This document shows, piece by piece, positions 46,895-56,600 of a stretch of 64,000 bases of DNA (its first letter is position 1; every line of letters starts with the position of its first letter). The translations under genes were made by a program, and so were the position numbers. Below the pieces are notes generated by a model. The model did not search any database. It worked only from the letters and a program-made list of their open reading frames with translations, and was not told where the DNA came from. The stretch covers positions 186,001 through 250,000 of the forward strand of contig BPKM01000001.1 of assembly GCA_026005135.1 (NCBI GenBank), in the 5' to 3' direction. The stretch comes from Leptospiraceae bacterium (GTDB taxonomy: Bacteria > Spirochaetota > Leptospiria > Leptospirales > Leptonemataceae).

Positions 46895-47662
46895 TTAAAG
46901 TATCTCTTTTATATTTGTAAAAAACTGCTGTAAATTAAAATTGTCTAAGATAAATTTCTTTACCTCCTCACTAAGCTTTGTATTATCAATTCCATTTTGG
47001 ATTGTAATCCCTCCAACTTTTCTTATCTCTTCCTCAGTGAATTCAGGTTTTTTGTTATGAAATTCCTCAACTATGGGACTAATATTAATTATCTCCACAC
47101 CAATAAAATTAGGTGTATGGGGAAATTTTTCTTTCTCTTGGAATAATTTGATGTACTTGTTTATATCATGATCCTCCAAAATCTCCCAGTGCTTTATTTT
47201 CTTACTTCTCTCAAAATAAGGGATTTTATCCCTAAACACCACAAAATGACCGAATTTTATCCCCCTTGCTCTTAAATTTGCACATTCTCCTAAAAGGTTT
47301 TCAAAATAATTATTAGCATTCTGCTTAAAGTTAGAAGTGATAAATTTAATTGAAACGGCCATTTCTATTTTTGGTATATAAAATATACTTTTAGCACCTA
47401 TTCTTTTTTTAATAACTTCAACTTCTTTTTTAACAACAGCAACATCAATAATTTTCGTATAGTATTCACCTTCAGTTTGAACTTCTTTGCCGTTTAAAAA
47501 GTATACATCATATAGATCAGGAATAAACATCTTAATAGTATTACCAACCCATGCATGCAATGGTTTTAGTTTTTTCTCACTTCTATCTCCGGATAGAAGA
47601 TACTTAACGTAGCTTTCTTTTACTGCATCATAAAAGCCTGTATAAAGATTTTGCCTGTTCAT
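46895..47662 (-). CDS. Putative type II restriction endonuclease
   Basis: A 255-aa protein lying downstream of, and overlapping by 35 bp, an adenine methyltransferase gene. It contains a plausible PD-(D/E)XK core: KIIDVAVVKK (Asp) then PKIEMAVSIKFITSNFKQNANNYFENLLGE (E and K on the next strand), then FGHFVVFRDKIPYF. That motif and the gene position support a restriction enzyme; recognition sequence and exact family are unknown. ATG at 47662 is used. Confidence 0.7.
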   Translation of the reverse strand: MNRQNLYTGFYDAVKESYVKYLLSGDRSEKKLKPLHAWVGNTIKMFIPDLYDVYFLNGKEVQTEGEYYTKIIDVAVVKKEVEVIKKRIGAKSIFYIPKIEMAVSIKFITSNFKQNANNYFENLLGECANLRARGIKFGHFVVFRDKIPYFERSKKIKHWEILEDHDINKYIKLFQEKEKFPHTPNFIGVEIINISPIVEEFHNKKPEFTEEEIRKVGGITIQNGIDNTKLSEEVKKFILDNFNLQQFFTNIKEIL

Positions 47663-49451
47663 AATAGACTTCCTTTAAAAAGTTATTTATAGCTTTTGGA
47701 TCTTTCTCTTTCTTTAAAAACTCCACCTGTTCGTCTGAAAGTTTAGGTATTCCAAAGTTTTGAATAAATGTTTTTGAATAAGATTTCCAACCACCCCGAT
47801 AACTTTTAGATACTGCGGAAATATATATTTTCATCATTTCAGAATTCAATATCTTTTTTAGTAAATGAAGGTCAGTGAAAGGTTTTATTTTTGGGAAAAT
47901 ACCATATCCGCTATAAAAAGTAGTGTCTTCCTTTTCACATACTATAAAAGTCGGATTTAAAGCCATAGGAGGTGTCAAAATTTTCTTTCCAAAAGTTGTG
48001 CTTATTCCTTGTGTTCTTCCATAAGCATACCAAGTTTCATATTCTTTTTTACCCTTATCTCTTTTGACAAGAATATCTTTACAAAATAATAAGTAATTAT
48101 AAGTTTGAGGAAATTTCTCTTTTAGCTCTTCTTCTTTTATTATCACGTATTTACCATTAACTTTTTTATATGGGAAAATAATCCTTCTTTTATTTTTCAA
48201 AATATCTTCCTCAGACTTAACTATGCTAGCTTTTATTATCTCTTTTGTTATTTCCTTTTCTATTAGAAACTTATTTCCATTGAAATATTTAACAAAGTAT
48301 TTTTCTTCTTCATCTGGATTTTCTAATATATATACTTTATCGGCTAGTGTAGCAAGTCCAACCCTTATATCTGCAATATCTTTTAATTTATAATAGGCAT
48401 TTTCTATTATATTAATAATTTCCTTTTCTTTATTAGAAACTAATATCCACTTTTCAGGATTAAGTTCCCTAAAATAGATTTTTTTTCCTTCAATGTTATC
48501 TAAATTTTTAGACTCTTCGCTATTTTTAATTTTCTTCAAAATGATATAACTTTTAGGTTTTTTGGAGATTATTGTAATAGCTGCATATGTAGTAATACCT
48601 TCAAATACTTGATAGTGTTCAAAATCTACTATTTCTTCAATATATTTATTGAATTGAAGAAATTTCCTTAATTTCTTACCTGCATATGTTGTGAAATAAC
48701 TATTAGGTGTTATATATCCCATTTTACCATTATCGCTTAAAAGTTCTATTCCAAGTTCCATAAAAGGTATGAATATATCTGTATCTCCTTGTATGAATTT
48801 CCAGTACTTTTTTATTACTTTTTTTGTTTCATCGTCTAGATTTTGTATTCTAATATAAGGGGGATTACTTACAACCGCTTGGAATTTTAAGTTATTTAAA
48901 GTTTTTCTTAAAAAATTTTTATCTGAACTATTTCCGTTATAGATATTTAGCTGTTCTGGTATTTTTCCTTCATTCTCAAAAACTACTAATGAGAGTAAAA
49001 TTTTCGTTCTCCTAACTGCTTCGGGGTCAATATCTATTCCAAAAATATGTTTTTCAACTAACTCCTTATAATTCTTTTGCAATTTTTGTTTTAGTTTAAA
49101 TAAAGCATCTACCAAAAATACACCACTACCACACGCTGGATCTATTACTTTTATGTCTTTGTTTGGATTTTCCAAAATAACACGAGTATTTATATAATCC
49201 ACAATAAAGTAAGGGGTATAGAAAGCCCCGTTTAATTTCTTGAAATTTTCATCAATAGTCGTTTCAAATCTTTTTATTATTTCCCAGATACTTAAACTTT
49301 TAGCAGGTGACCCAAACAGCAAGGGTGAGATTTCAATTTGAGAATAAAATTTACTTAAAAAGTATTTATAATCTAACTTTTTTGAAATTAAGTATTGTTT
49401 CAAAATTTCCTGCTCAAACTGGGTTAAACCATTTACTGTTATTGTTCTCAT
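47628..49451 (-). CDS. Type II N6-adenine DNA methyltransferase
   Basis: A 607-aa class I DNA methyltransferase. It has the SAM motif IDPACGSGVFLVDALF, the motif IV SNPPYIRIQNLDDETK (NPPY), GYITPNSYFTTYAGKKLR, and a long C-terminal target-recognition region. AGGAG lies eight bases before the ATG. It is cotranscribed with the putative endonuclease downstream and with a tiny HTH gene upstream whose stop overlaps its Shine-Dalgarno. Together they form a restriction-modification system. Confidence 0.85.
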   Translation of the reverse strand: MRTITVNGLTQFEQEILKQYLISKKLDYKYFLSKFYSQIEISPLLFGSPAKSLSIWEIIKRFETTIDENFKKLNGAFYTPYFIVDYINTRVILENPNKDIKVIDPACGSGVFLVDALFKLKQKLQKNYKELVEKHIFGIDIDPEAVRRTKILLSLVVFENEGKIPEQLNIYNGNSSDKNFLRKTLNNLKFQAVVSNPPYIRIQNLDDETKKVIKKYWKFIQGDTDIFIPFMELGIELLSDNGKMGYITPNSYFTTYAGKKLRKFLQFNKYIEEIVDFEHYQVFEGITTYAAITIISKKPKSYIILKKIKNSEESKNLDNIEGKKIYFRELNPEKWILVSNKEKEIINIIENAYYKLKDIADIRVGLATLADKVYILENPDEEEKYFVKYFNGNKFLIEKEITKEIIKASIVKSEEDILKNKRRIIFPYKKVNGKYVIIKEEELKEKFPQTYNYLLFCKDILVKRDKGKKEYETWYAYGRTQGISTTFGKKILTPPMALNPTFIVCEKEDTTFYSGYGIFPKIKPFTDLHLLKKILNSEMMKIYISAVSKSYRGGWKSYSKTFIQNFGIPKLSDEQVEFLKKEKDPKAINNFLKEVYYEQAKSLYRLL

Positions 49452-49454
49452 GTT

Positions 49455-49583
49455 TTATCTCCTTTTATTTTTCACGGCGGGGATTTTGCCTTCCCTTGCC
49501 ATTTTATAAAGAGTAGATTTTCCTATTTTTAAATATTTCGCGGTCTCCTCAAGGGTCATTATTTCTCCAAAACCTTCCATCAT
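49455..49583 (-). CDS. Truncated excisionase-type HTH protein
   Basis: A 42-aa protein, MMEGFGEIMTLEETAKYLK followed by IGKSTLYKMAREGKIPAVKNKRR. This is the core of the excisionase/helix_turn_helix_17 family, which usually continues with a W-R-F wing and another 15-20 residues. The stop TAA is part of the AGGAGATAA Shine-Dalgarno sequence for the methyltransferase, four bases before its ATG. It could be a controller-like regulator or a remnant. Too short for standard gene finders. Confidence 0.6.
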   Translation of the reverse strand: MMEGFGEIMTLEETAKYLKIGKSTLYKMAREGKIPAVKNKRR

Positions 49584-49819
49584 AGTTTTAACTCCTTTTG
49601 AGCCTGCCAGAGTTTATCACCGTTTAACATCACATAATAATATATAGCAAAAAAAACAAAAAATTTAAGTCAAATTTAAAAAATTTTTTTATTGTCAGGA
49701 TGAACTTGAAGGTTAATCAAGAATTGAAAAAAAAGAGAGTATTTTATTTTTTATGTTATTTTCTATAATATGTGAAAGATAACAACAAGATGCTTTGAAT
49801 GAGTTTCAAATAGTCTTTA

Positions 49820-49831
49820 AAATGGCTCCCC
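49820..49831. repeat. 12-bp repeat at the tRNA-Asn 3' end (possible att)
   Basis: AAATGGCTCCCC. Nine bases are the 3' end of tRNA-Asn (complement GGGGAGCCA) and three are flank. The same 12 bases lie at 44478-44489 in direct orientation. Confidence 0.45.
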
Positions 49832-49898
49832 AGGCAGGACTCGAACCTGCGACCTGGTGGTTAACAGCCACTCGCTCTACCGACTGAGCTACTGGGGA
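49823..49898 (-). tRNA. tRNA-Asn (GTT)
   Basis: A 76-nt cloverleaf on the minus strand. The acceptor stem is TCCCCAG/CTGGGGA followed by the encoded GCCA end. The D-arm is AGCTCAGTCGGTAGAGC, the anticodon loop CTGTTAA gives anticodon GTT (Asn), and the T-arm is GCAGGTTCGAGTCCTGC. Its 3' end points at the restriction-modification/TIR block. Confidence 0.97.
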
Positions 49899-49989
49899 GT
49901 GTCTGATTTCCAGTTATAAAAATCTATTTTTTCCGTCAATCCAAATTTATATTTAATTTGGGAATTTTTGAAAATTTTTTTAATTCTGA

Positions 49990-50967
49990 TTATTCATTTA
50001 ACCATTGTGCAACTTCTTTTGCATGATAAGTTAATATCATATCTGCACCTGCTCTTTTAAAAGAAAGCATAATTTCCATAACGCATTTTTTATAATCTAA
50101 CCAGCCATTTTGTGCTGCTGCTTTTATCATAGCATATTCGCCAGAAACATTATAAACAGCAACAGGTACAGGACTATGTTCAGAAAATTCTCTTACTATA
50201 TCAAGATAGGGTAGTCCAGGTTTAACCATTACCATATCTGCACCTTCTTCTATATCTAAATCTAATTCTAATAAGGCTTCTCTACGATTTGCTGGATCCA
50301 TCTGATAAGTTTTTTTATCACCAAATTTTGGCGCACTATCTAAAGCATCGCGAAATGGTCCATAAAATGAAGAAGCATATTTAGCTGTATAAGATAAAAT
50401 TCCAACATTGGTAAAACCTTCAGAATCAAGTATATTGCGTAAATAAGCAACTCTTCCATCCATCATATCACTGGGAGCAATAATATCTGCACCTGCTTTA
50501 GCCTGTACCAATGCCATTTTTCCGAGAATTTCTAAGGTTTCGTCATTAATGATTTCTCCATTTCGAACAACACCATCATGACCATCAGAATTATAAGGAT
50601 CCATTGCAACATCTGTAATAATTGTTAGTTCAGGTATATGATCTTTAATCATTTTTAATACTGTAGGATAAAGCCCATCTGGATTGTAAGATTCCTTAGC
50701 TAAAGGATCTTTTTTTTCTTCGGGAATTGCTGGAAAAATAACAACAGCAGGTATTCCTAATTGATAAATCTCTTTACATTCTTTTAGTAATTCGTCTGGA
50801 CTAAAACGAAAAATACCAGGCATTGATGGTATAGGTTCTCTTATAGCATTACCTTCTTTAACAAAAAGTGGCATAATTAAATCATCAATACGAATTTGAT
50901 TTTCTCTTACCAATCTTCTTATATTTTCTGTTCTACGATTTCTTCTTGGTCTTCTTATAAGATTCAT
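49990..50967 (-). CDS. hemB: Delta-aminolevulinic acid dehydratase (porphobilinogen synthase)
   Basis: A 325-aa cytosolic enzyme that joins two 5-aminolevulinates into porphobilinogen for haem synthesis. The two active-site lysines are in LSYTAKYASSFYGPFRDA and MVMVKPGLPYLD. The metal loop reads TDVAMDPYNSDGHDG, with Asp in place of the cysteines of zinc enzymes, so this is the magnesium-type form. LIRRPRRNRR at the N-terminus and length are standard. Confidence 0.95.
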   Translation of the reverse strand: MNLIRRPRRNRRTENIRRLVRENQIRIDDLIMPLFVKEGNAIREPIPSMPGIFRFSPDELLKECKEIYQLGIPAVVIFPAIPEEKKDPLAKESYNPDGLYPTVLKMIKDHIPELTIITDVAMDPYNSDGHDGVVRNGEIINDETLEILGKMALVQAKAGADIIAPSDMMDGRVAYLRNILDSEGFTNVGILSYTAKYASSFYGPFRDALDSAPKFGDKKTYQMDPANRREALLELDLDIEEGADMVMVKPGLPYLDIVREFSEHSPVPVAVYNVSGEYAMIKAAAQNGWLDYKKCVMEIMLSFKRAGADMILTYHAKEVAQWLNE

Positions 50968-50998
50968 AATATTGTTTCTTTTTTATAAAAATCTCCCG

Positions 50999-52774
50999 TC
51001 AATTAAAATCGCTTTTTTTAAGATAAAAGCCCGAATAATAAATTGTATCTTTATAAAATTTTATAATATCTCCTAATTGTCTTCCATAACCAGGAATTTT
51101 TAAAATATCTTTTTTATATGGTATTGCATAATAGATAATAGGATAAGAACTTTGATTATAATAAATCTGAATTAAGAAAAAATTGTCTTTTTTAGAAATA
51201 GTAAGTTTTTTAATATAAAAAAAAGGTTCTTTTTCTGTGTTATTTATATAAAGATATTCTCCTATTCGTTTTTCCCATATTTCTTTAGAATTAAAATATT
51301 CTGGATTTTGATTTAAAGATAAGGATTCATCGATTTTACTTCCAAATGGAATGGTTGTACTACCATTAACAGCATATAAAATGGTTTTTTGATTGATTTT
51401 TTTAAAGATAAATTTTGTTTCTCCAAATATTTCTACTGGAATAAAATTAAAAATTTTTATTCGAAAGCGATAAAGATGATTATCTAAAATAAATTCACAA
51501 GAATAGTTTAAGTATTGGCAGAATAATTTTTCATTATCGTTGTAGTGTATCTTTATCATACCAGAAGATGTATTATAATGTCCGAAAATCTGTTTTGCAT
51601 CATATATTGCATGATTTACAGGAATATCGAATTGATTGCTTTTAATGATATTATATTTATATTTTGCAAAAAACGAAATTGTTTCTAAGGCAATTTTTGA
51701 GGTAATTTGACTTCCTGTTGTTGTATTAGTCATTACGATAATACCAAGTGGTAATTCTGGAAGTAAAATCATCATAGAATGATAGGCAATTGTATCGCCT
51801 CCATGATTTGCCTGTTTTAATTTGCCAAAACCTAAGTCATTTAGAAAAAAAGGAAGTCCTATTTTAAATTCATCATCTAATAATATATTTTTATTTTGAA
51901 TACGAAACATTTCTTCTATAAATTCTTTTTGCAAAAATTGTTTATTATTAATATAGCCATAATTTAAGATCATTTGCATAAATTTTGCCAAATCCATTGC
52001 ATTGGAATAAAATCCACCAGCTGGAATCATCACAATAGGTGGTTCATTTAGTTCTTTATTACCAAAAAGACCAATATTATATCCCTTAGATAGTTGAGTT
52101 ACTTGATATAAATTTGTATAAGTATGGTTCATTTCTAATTCTTTTAATAGTTGATTTATATAAAGAGAATAAGGTTGCTTGGTTATAATTTCGATAATTC
52201 TTCCAGAAAGTGTAACAGCAAGATTCGAATAAGAAAAAATTTCATCTGGTTTAAAGGATAAATAAATTTGTTTGATTTCTTTTGTAATTTCGGAAAGTTC
52301 AATATATTTATCTTGCCATAAATATTTCATTAAATCTGAAGGTATGCCACTATGATGGATTAATAATTGTCTAATAGTTATGGGATTTTTATAATCATAG
52401 TCTATGGGTAAATCTTCTGTATATTTATGAATGGGATCATCTAATTGTAATTTCTTTTCTTGAACTAATTTTAGAATTGCTATTGTATTAATAACTTTTG
52501 CAATAGAACCAATTTGAAAGTTTGTATGTTCTGAAACAGGAATTTGTTTTTCTTTATCCTGATAACCAGCCTGTAATTGCCATAAAATATTTTTATTATC
52601 AACAACAATCAAAGAAAGTCCTACTACTTTATATTGTTTCATTAAATGTAATATCCAGTTTTCTAAATATTGAATTCCTTCGTTAATATCATTAGTTTTA
52701 TATTCCGTAGGCTTTATATAAAAAGTTTTACAGGTAAGAATGAAAATTATAATTAATATAATATATTTTTTCAT
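50999..52774 (-). CDS. Serine beta-lactamase-like hydrolase, possible lipoprotein
   Basis: A 591-aa class C beta-lactamase/penicillin-binding-protein-like hydrolase. A short signal sequence IILIIIFILTC suggests a lipoprotein. IGSIAKV is the S-x-x-K nucleophile motif, YSNLAVTL the Y-x-N motif, and NHGGDTIAYHS corresponds to the third (H/K-x-G) motif. The ~200 C-terminal residues are a beta-rich extension found in many esterases or D-aminopeptidases of this group. Substrate unknown; not evidence of antibiotic resistance. Confidence 0.78.
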   Translation of the reverse strand: MKKYIILIIIFILTCKTFYIKPTEYKTNDINEGIQYLENWILHLMKQYKVVGLSLIVVDNKNILWQLQAGYQDKEKQIPVSEHTNFQIGSIAKVINTIAILKLVQEKKLQLDDPIHKYTEDLPIDYDYKNPITIRQLLIHHSGIPSDLMKYLWQDKYIELSEITKEIKQIYLSFKPDEIFSYSNLAVTLSGRIIEIITKQPYSLYINQLLKELEMNHTYTNLYQVTQLSKGYNIGLFGNKELNEPPIVMIPAGGFYSNAMDLAKFMQMILNYGYINNKQFLQKEFIEEMFRIQNKNILLDDEFKIGLPFFLNDLGFGKLKQANHGGDTIAYHSMMILLPELPLGIIVMTNTTTGSQITSKIALETISFFAKYKYNIIKSNQFDIPVNHAIYDAKQIFGHYNTSSGMIKIHYNDNEKLFCQYLNYSCEFILDNHLYRFRIKIFNFIPVEIFGETKFIFKKINQKTILYAVNGSTTIPFGSKIDESLSLNQNPEYFNSKEIWEKRIGEYLYINNTEKEPFFYIKKLTISKKDNFFLIQIYYNQSSYPIIYYAIPYKKDILKIPGYGRQLGDIIKFYKDTIYYSGFYLKKSDFN

Positions 52775-52818
52775 AGTGGAATTATTTTATAAATACTTCT
52801 AAATGCAATAATAAAAAT

Positions 52819-53565
52819 TTATAAATGATTAAAATCAATTTTCATTCCATCATATAATGGTATTCCTATGGGTTTTATGTTTTGATTTATTTTTTTTACT
52901 TCTTCTGCTAAGGTATCTGTAATATGATTAAAAAAAAGATGCTTTACATTAATTTTATCTCGTAAAGAAATTAATTCCTGTAATGATACATGAGAAATTT
53001 CCTGATTAGGATTATCCCATAAACTTAATTCTATAATTCCAATATCAACACCATCCATTAATATAAATACTTCTTCGTTTAAAATCGTATCACCTGTAAA
53101 AGCAAAACTATGCTTATTATCAACAATTCGATAACCAATACTTTCTTCTTTATGTGTAATAGGATAACTTTTAATAATATATGGATTACAGAAGATTTCG
53201 TCATTTTTATTAAGTTCAATAAATTCAATTTCAAAATCAAATTCCATATTGGGATAGGTAACTTCCATAATTTTATTAAAATGAATTTTTAAATTCTCTG
53301 GACCCATAATAGTAAGTTTTTCTTTTCTATGTAAAATATATTTAAAATAAATTAAAAGAAAAGGAATACCTGCAAAATGATCACCATGATAATGTGTAAT
53401 TAAAATGTATTTTAAAGAACTTAAATCTATGCAAAATTCTTGTATTTTTAATAATATAGTAGGTCCACAATCAATTAAAATTTTCTGATCTAATAAAAAG
53501 GCTGTATGTCCTCGAGCATTAATATTAAAAGCATTTCCAGAACCTAAGATAAAAAGTTCATTCAT
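52819..53565 (-). CDS. MBL-fold metallo-hydrolase (RNase Z-like)
   Basis: A 248-aa metallo-beta-lactamase-fold protein. ITHYHGDHFAGIPFL provides the HxHxDH metal site; KSYPITHKEESIGY gives the next His and FAFTGDTILNEE the Asp. The opening LFILGSGNAF is typical of RNase Z/ElaC-like and arylsulfatase-like members, but the long exosite arm of RNase Z is missing. Exact substrate unknown. Confidence 0.78.
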   Translation of the reverse strand: MNELFILGSGNAFNINARGHTAFLLDQKILIDCGPTILLKIQEFCIDLSSLKYILITHYHGDHFAGIPFLLIYFKYILHRKEKLTIMGPENLKIHFNKIMEVTYPNMEFDFEIEFIELNKNDEIFCNPYIIKSYPITHKEESIGYRIVDNKHSFAFTGDTILNEEVFILMDGVDIGIIELSLWDNPNQEISHVSLQELISLRDKINVKHLFFNHITDTLAEEVKKINQNIKPIGIPLYDGMKIDFNHL

Positions 53566-53647
53566 AATTTATTTTTTTAATTTAATTAGAATACTTGTAA
53601 AGTTTATTATTCTTGAAATTCTAAACTTAAAAAAAATTATTTCTTTA

Positions 53648-56600
53648 ATGCAAAACTTTAAGTGGTCTTTTTATTTAGATAGAGGAGGAACCTTTACAGA
53701 TATTATAGCTATCAGTCCAGATAATAAAATTTATACAAAAAAAATGTTATCACGTAATCCAGATAAATATAATGATGCGATTATACCTGCCATTAAAAGT
53801 TTTTTAGAAAATCAGAAAGAATATAAGAGAATTATTAACGAAATTCGAATAGGAACAACCATAGGAACAAATGCATTATTAGAAAAAAAAGGCAAAAAAC
53901 CTTATTTAATTATAACAAAAGGATTTAAAGATATATTAAAAATTGGATATCAGAATCGTAATGAGCTTTTTAAATTCGAAATCAAAAAGACAGAACCTTT
54001 ATATAAAACAGCTATAGAAATAGAAGAAAGAATTGATTCAAAAGGAACTATAATAACAGAAATTTCAGAAGAAGAAATTAGAAATAAAATAAAAAAATTA
54101 AATCCAGATTATCCTTTTGTTATATTATTAATGAATTCCTATAAAAATCCTATCCACGAAAAGCAAATTAAAAACATTATTAAAGAAATATTCCCAGAAG
54201 CAGATATATATTTATCATCAGAAATATCGCTTCATCCCAAAATTATAAAAAGAGGAGATACTGCAATCATTGATGCTTATCTTTCGCCAGTATTAAAGGA
54301 ATATTTAAAGGATATTAAAAATACATTTCCTAAGAATGAAATACTCATAATGAAATCTAATGGTAAATTAACTGATGCAGAATTTTTTACCGGAAAAGAT
54401 TCGATTTTATCTGGACCAGCTGGTGGAATTATAGCATGTTCTTTTCTTTCGGAAATTTTAAAAGAGCAGTATATTATTGGTTTTGATATGGGAGGAACTT
54501 CTACCGATGTATTTTTTTATGATAATAAAAATAAAGTATTGGATTTAACAGAAGAAACAATCATAGCAAACACGCGAATTCAAATCCCAATGTTAAATAT
54601 ATACAGTGTTGCATCTGGTGGTGGTTCTATATTAAAATTTGAGCCAGATCGATTACAGGTTGGTCCTGAATCAGCGGGAGCTTTTCCAGGTCCTAAATCT
54701 TATCGGAATGGAGGACCATTAACTATAACAGATGCAAATTTATTACTTGGTAGAATTCAAAAAGATTTTTTCCCTAAAATATTTGGTAAAAATCAAGAGG
54801 AACCCTTAGATATAGAAGCTGTAAAACAGGCATTTCTGGAAATATTTAAGAAAATGAATTATCCTTATAAAAATATAGAAGATTTAGCAGAAGGATTTAT
54901 TTCTGTAGCAATAGAAAGTATGTCTTCTGCTATAAGAAAAATTTCCATAGAAAAAGGTTTAGATATTACGAAAACTTCTTTAATTTCTTTTGGTGGTGCA
55001 GGTGGACAGGTAGCATGTAAATTAGCAGAAAATTTGAAAATAAAAAAAATTATTTTTCCCTATTATGCGAGCGTTTTATCTGCATTGGGACTTGCTATTG
55101 CAGATAAAAATAAGAAAACCATACAGATTTCCATTAGAAATATTTTAAATGAACAAACATTTCGTTTTATTCAAGAAAAGATTGTTCAACTTAAACAACA
55201 ATTTTTAAAATATCAACTTCATATTCGTATTTTTTTACGTTATAGGAATTCAGATTATAATTTAGATATTATTTTTAATAAAAATTATCATTATAATAAA
55301 TTTACAGAAATTATTAAAAAAGAATTTATTAAACGATTTGGTTTTTACGAAGAAAAAGAAATTTATATTGACTATCTTTATGTAGAAATTAATTATCAAA
55401 ATAAAAATAAAGAATTAATAAAAAAACTCCTAAAACAAAATATACAAACTTCTAAGGACTATAAACCAGTAAAATTTGTTTCTATTTATTTCGATGGAAG
55501 ATGGATAGATTGTCCTTTATATTATAGAGATCAGATTATATTGAATCAAACCTTTAAAGGACCCTGTATTTTAATAAGCGAAATTGATACAATCATTATT
55601 TTTCCTGGATGGATATTTAAGTTTGATTCTTATGGAAATATTATTGCTGAATATCATAAAGATGATAGCATACAAAAAACATATAATCAAAAATATAAAT
55701 TTAATCCAGTAATGCTTGAAATTATTCAGAACCGATTTCAAAATATTGCAGAACAAATGGGAGTTGTTTTACAAAAAACTGCTTTTTCAGTAAATATAAA
55801 AGAGCGACTTGATTTTTCTTGTGCTATATTTGATAAAAAAGGAAATTTAATAAGTAATGCTCCTCATATTCCTGTACATTTAGGATCTATGTCAGAATCA
55901 GTAAAAACAATTATAAATTTATTTTTTAAAGATACTTCAAAACAAATAAAAGATTCTTTTATTATGAATGATCCATATAAAGGAGGAACTCATCTTCCAG
56001 ATGTTACCATTATAACGCCTTATTATTATAAAAATACATTGATCTTTTTTTTAGCAAGTCGCGGACATCATGCAGATATTGGAGGAATAACACCAGGATC
56101 AATGCCAGCAAATGCAAAACACATTGCCGAAGAAGGAGTATTAATTCCTCCCATGCCTTTATTAAAGAATGATGATTGGAATCCAGAATTAATTCAATTA
56201 CTAAAAAATTCAAAATATCCTGTTCGTAATCTTGAACAAAATTTATTTGATTTTAAAGCTCAACTTGCAGCTAATCGTAAAGGTATTAAATTATTAGATG
56301 AATTTATAAATGAATTTTCAATCGATACTGTTATTTATTATTCTAATAAAATTTTAGAATATAGTAATAAAAAAGTTAAGGAGCTAATTCCTTATTTAAA
56401 ACAATATCATAATAAACAGTTTTCTATTCATTTAGATTATGGAGAAATTATAAATATTCATTTTAAGATTCATAATAGTCAATTTGTCTTTGATTTTACT
56501 GGAACTTCTTCAACGAATAAAAATCTTTTTACACCAAAAAGTGTAACAAAATCAAGCATATTATTTTTTATTCGAAGTTTAATAGATTATTTTAATCCAG

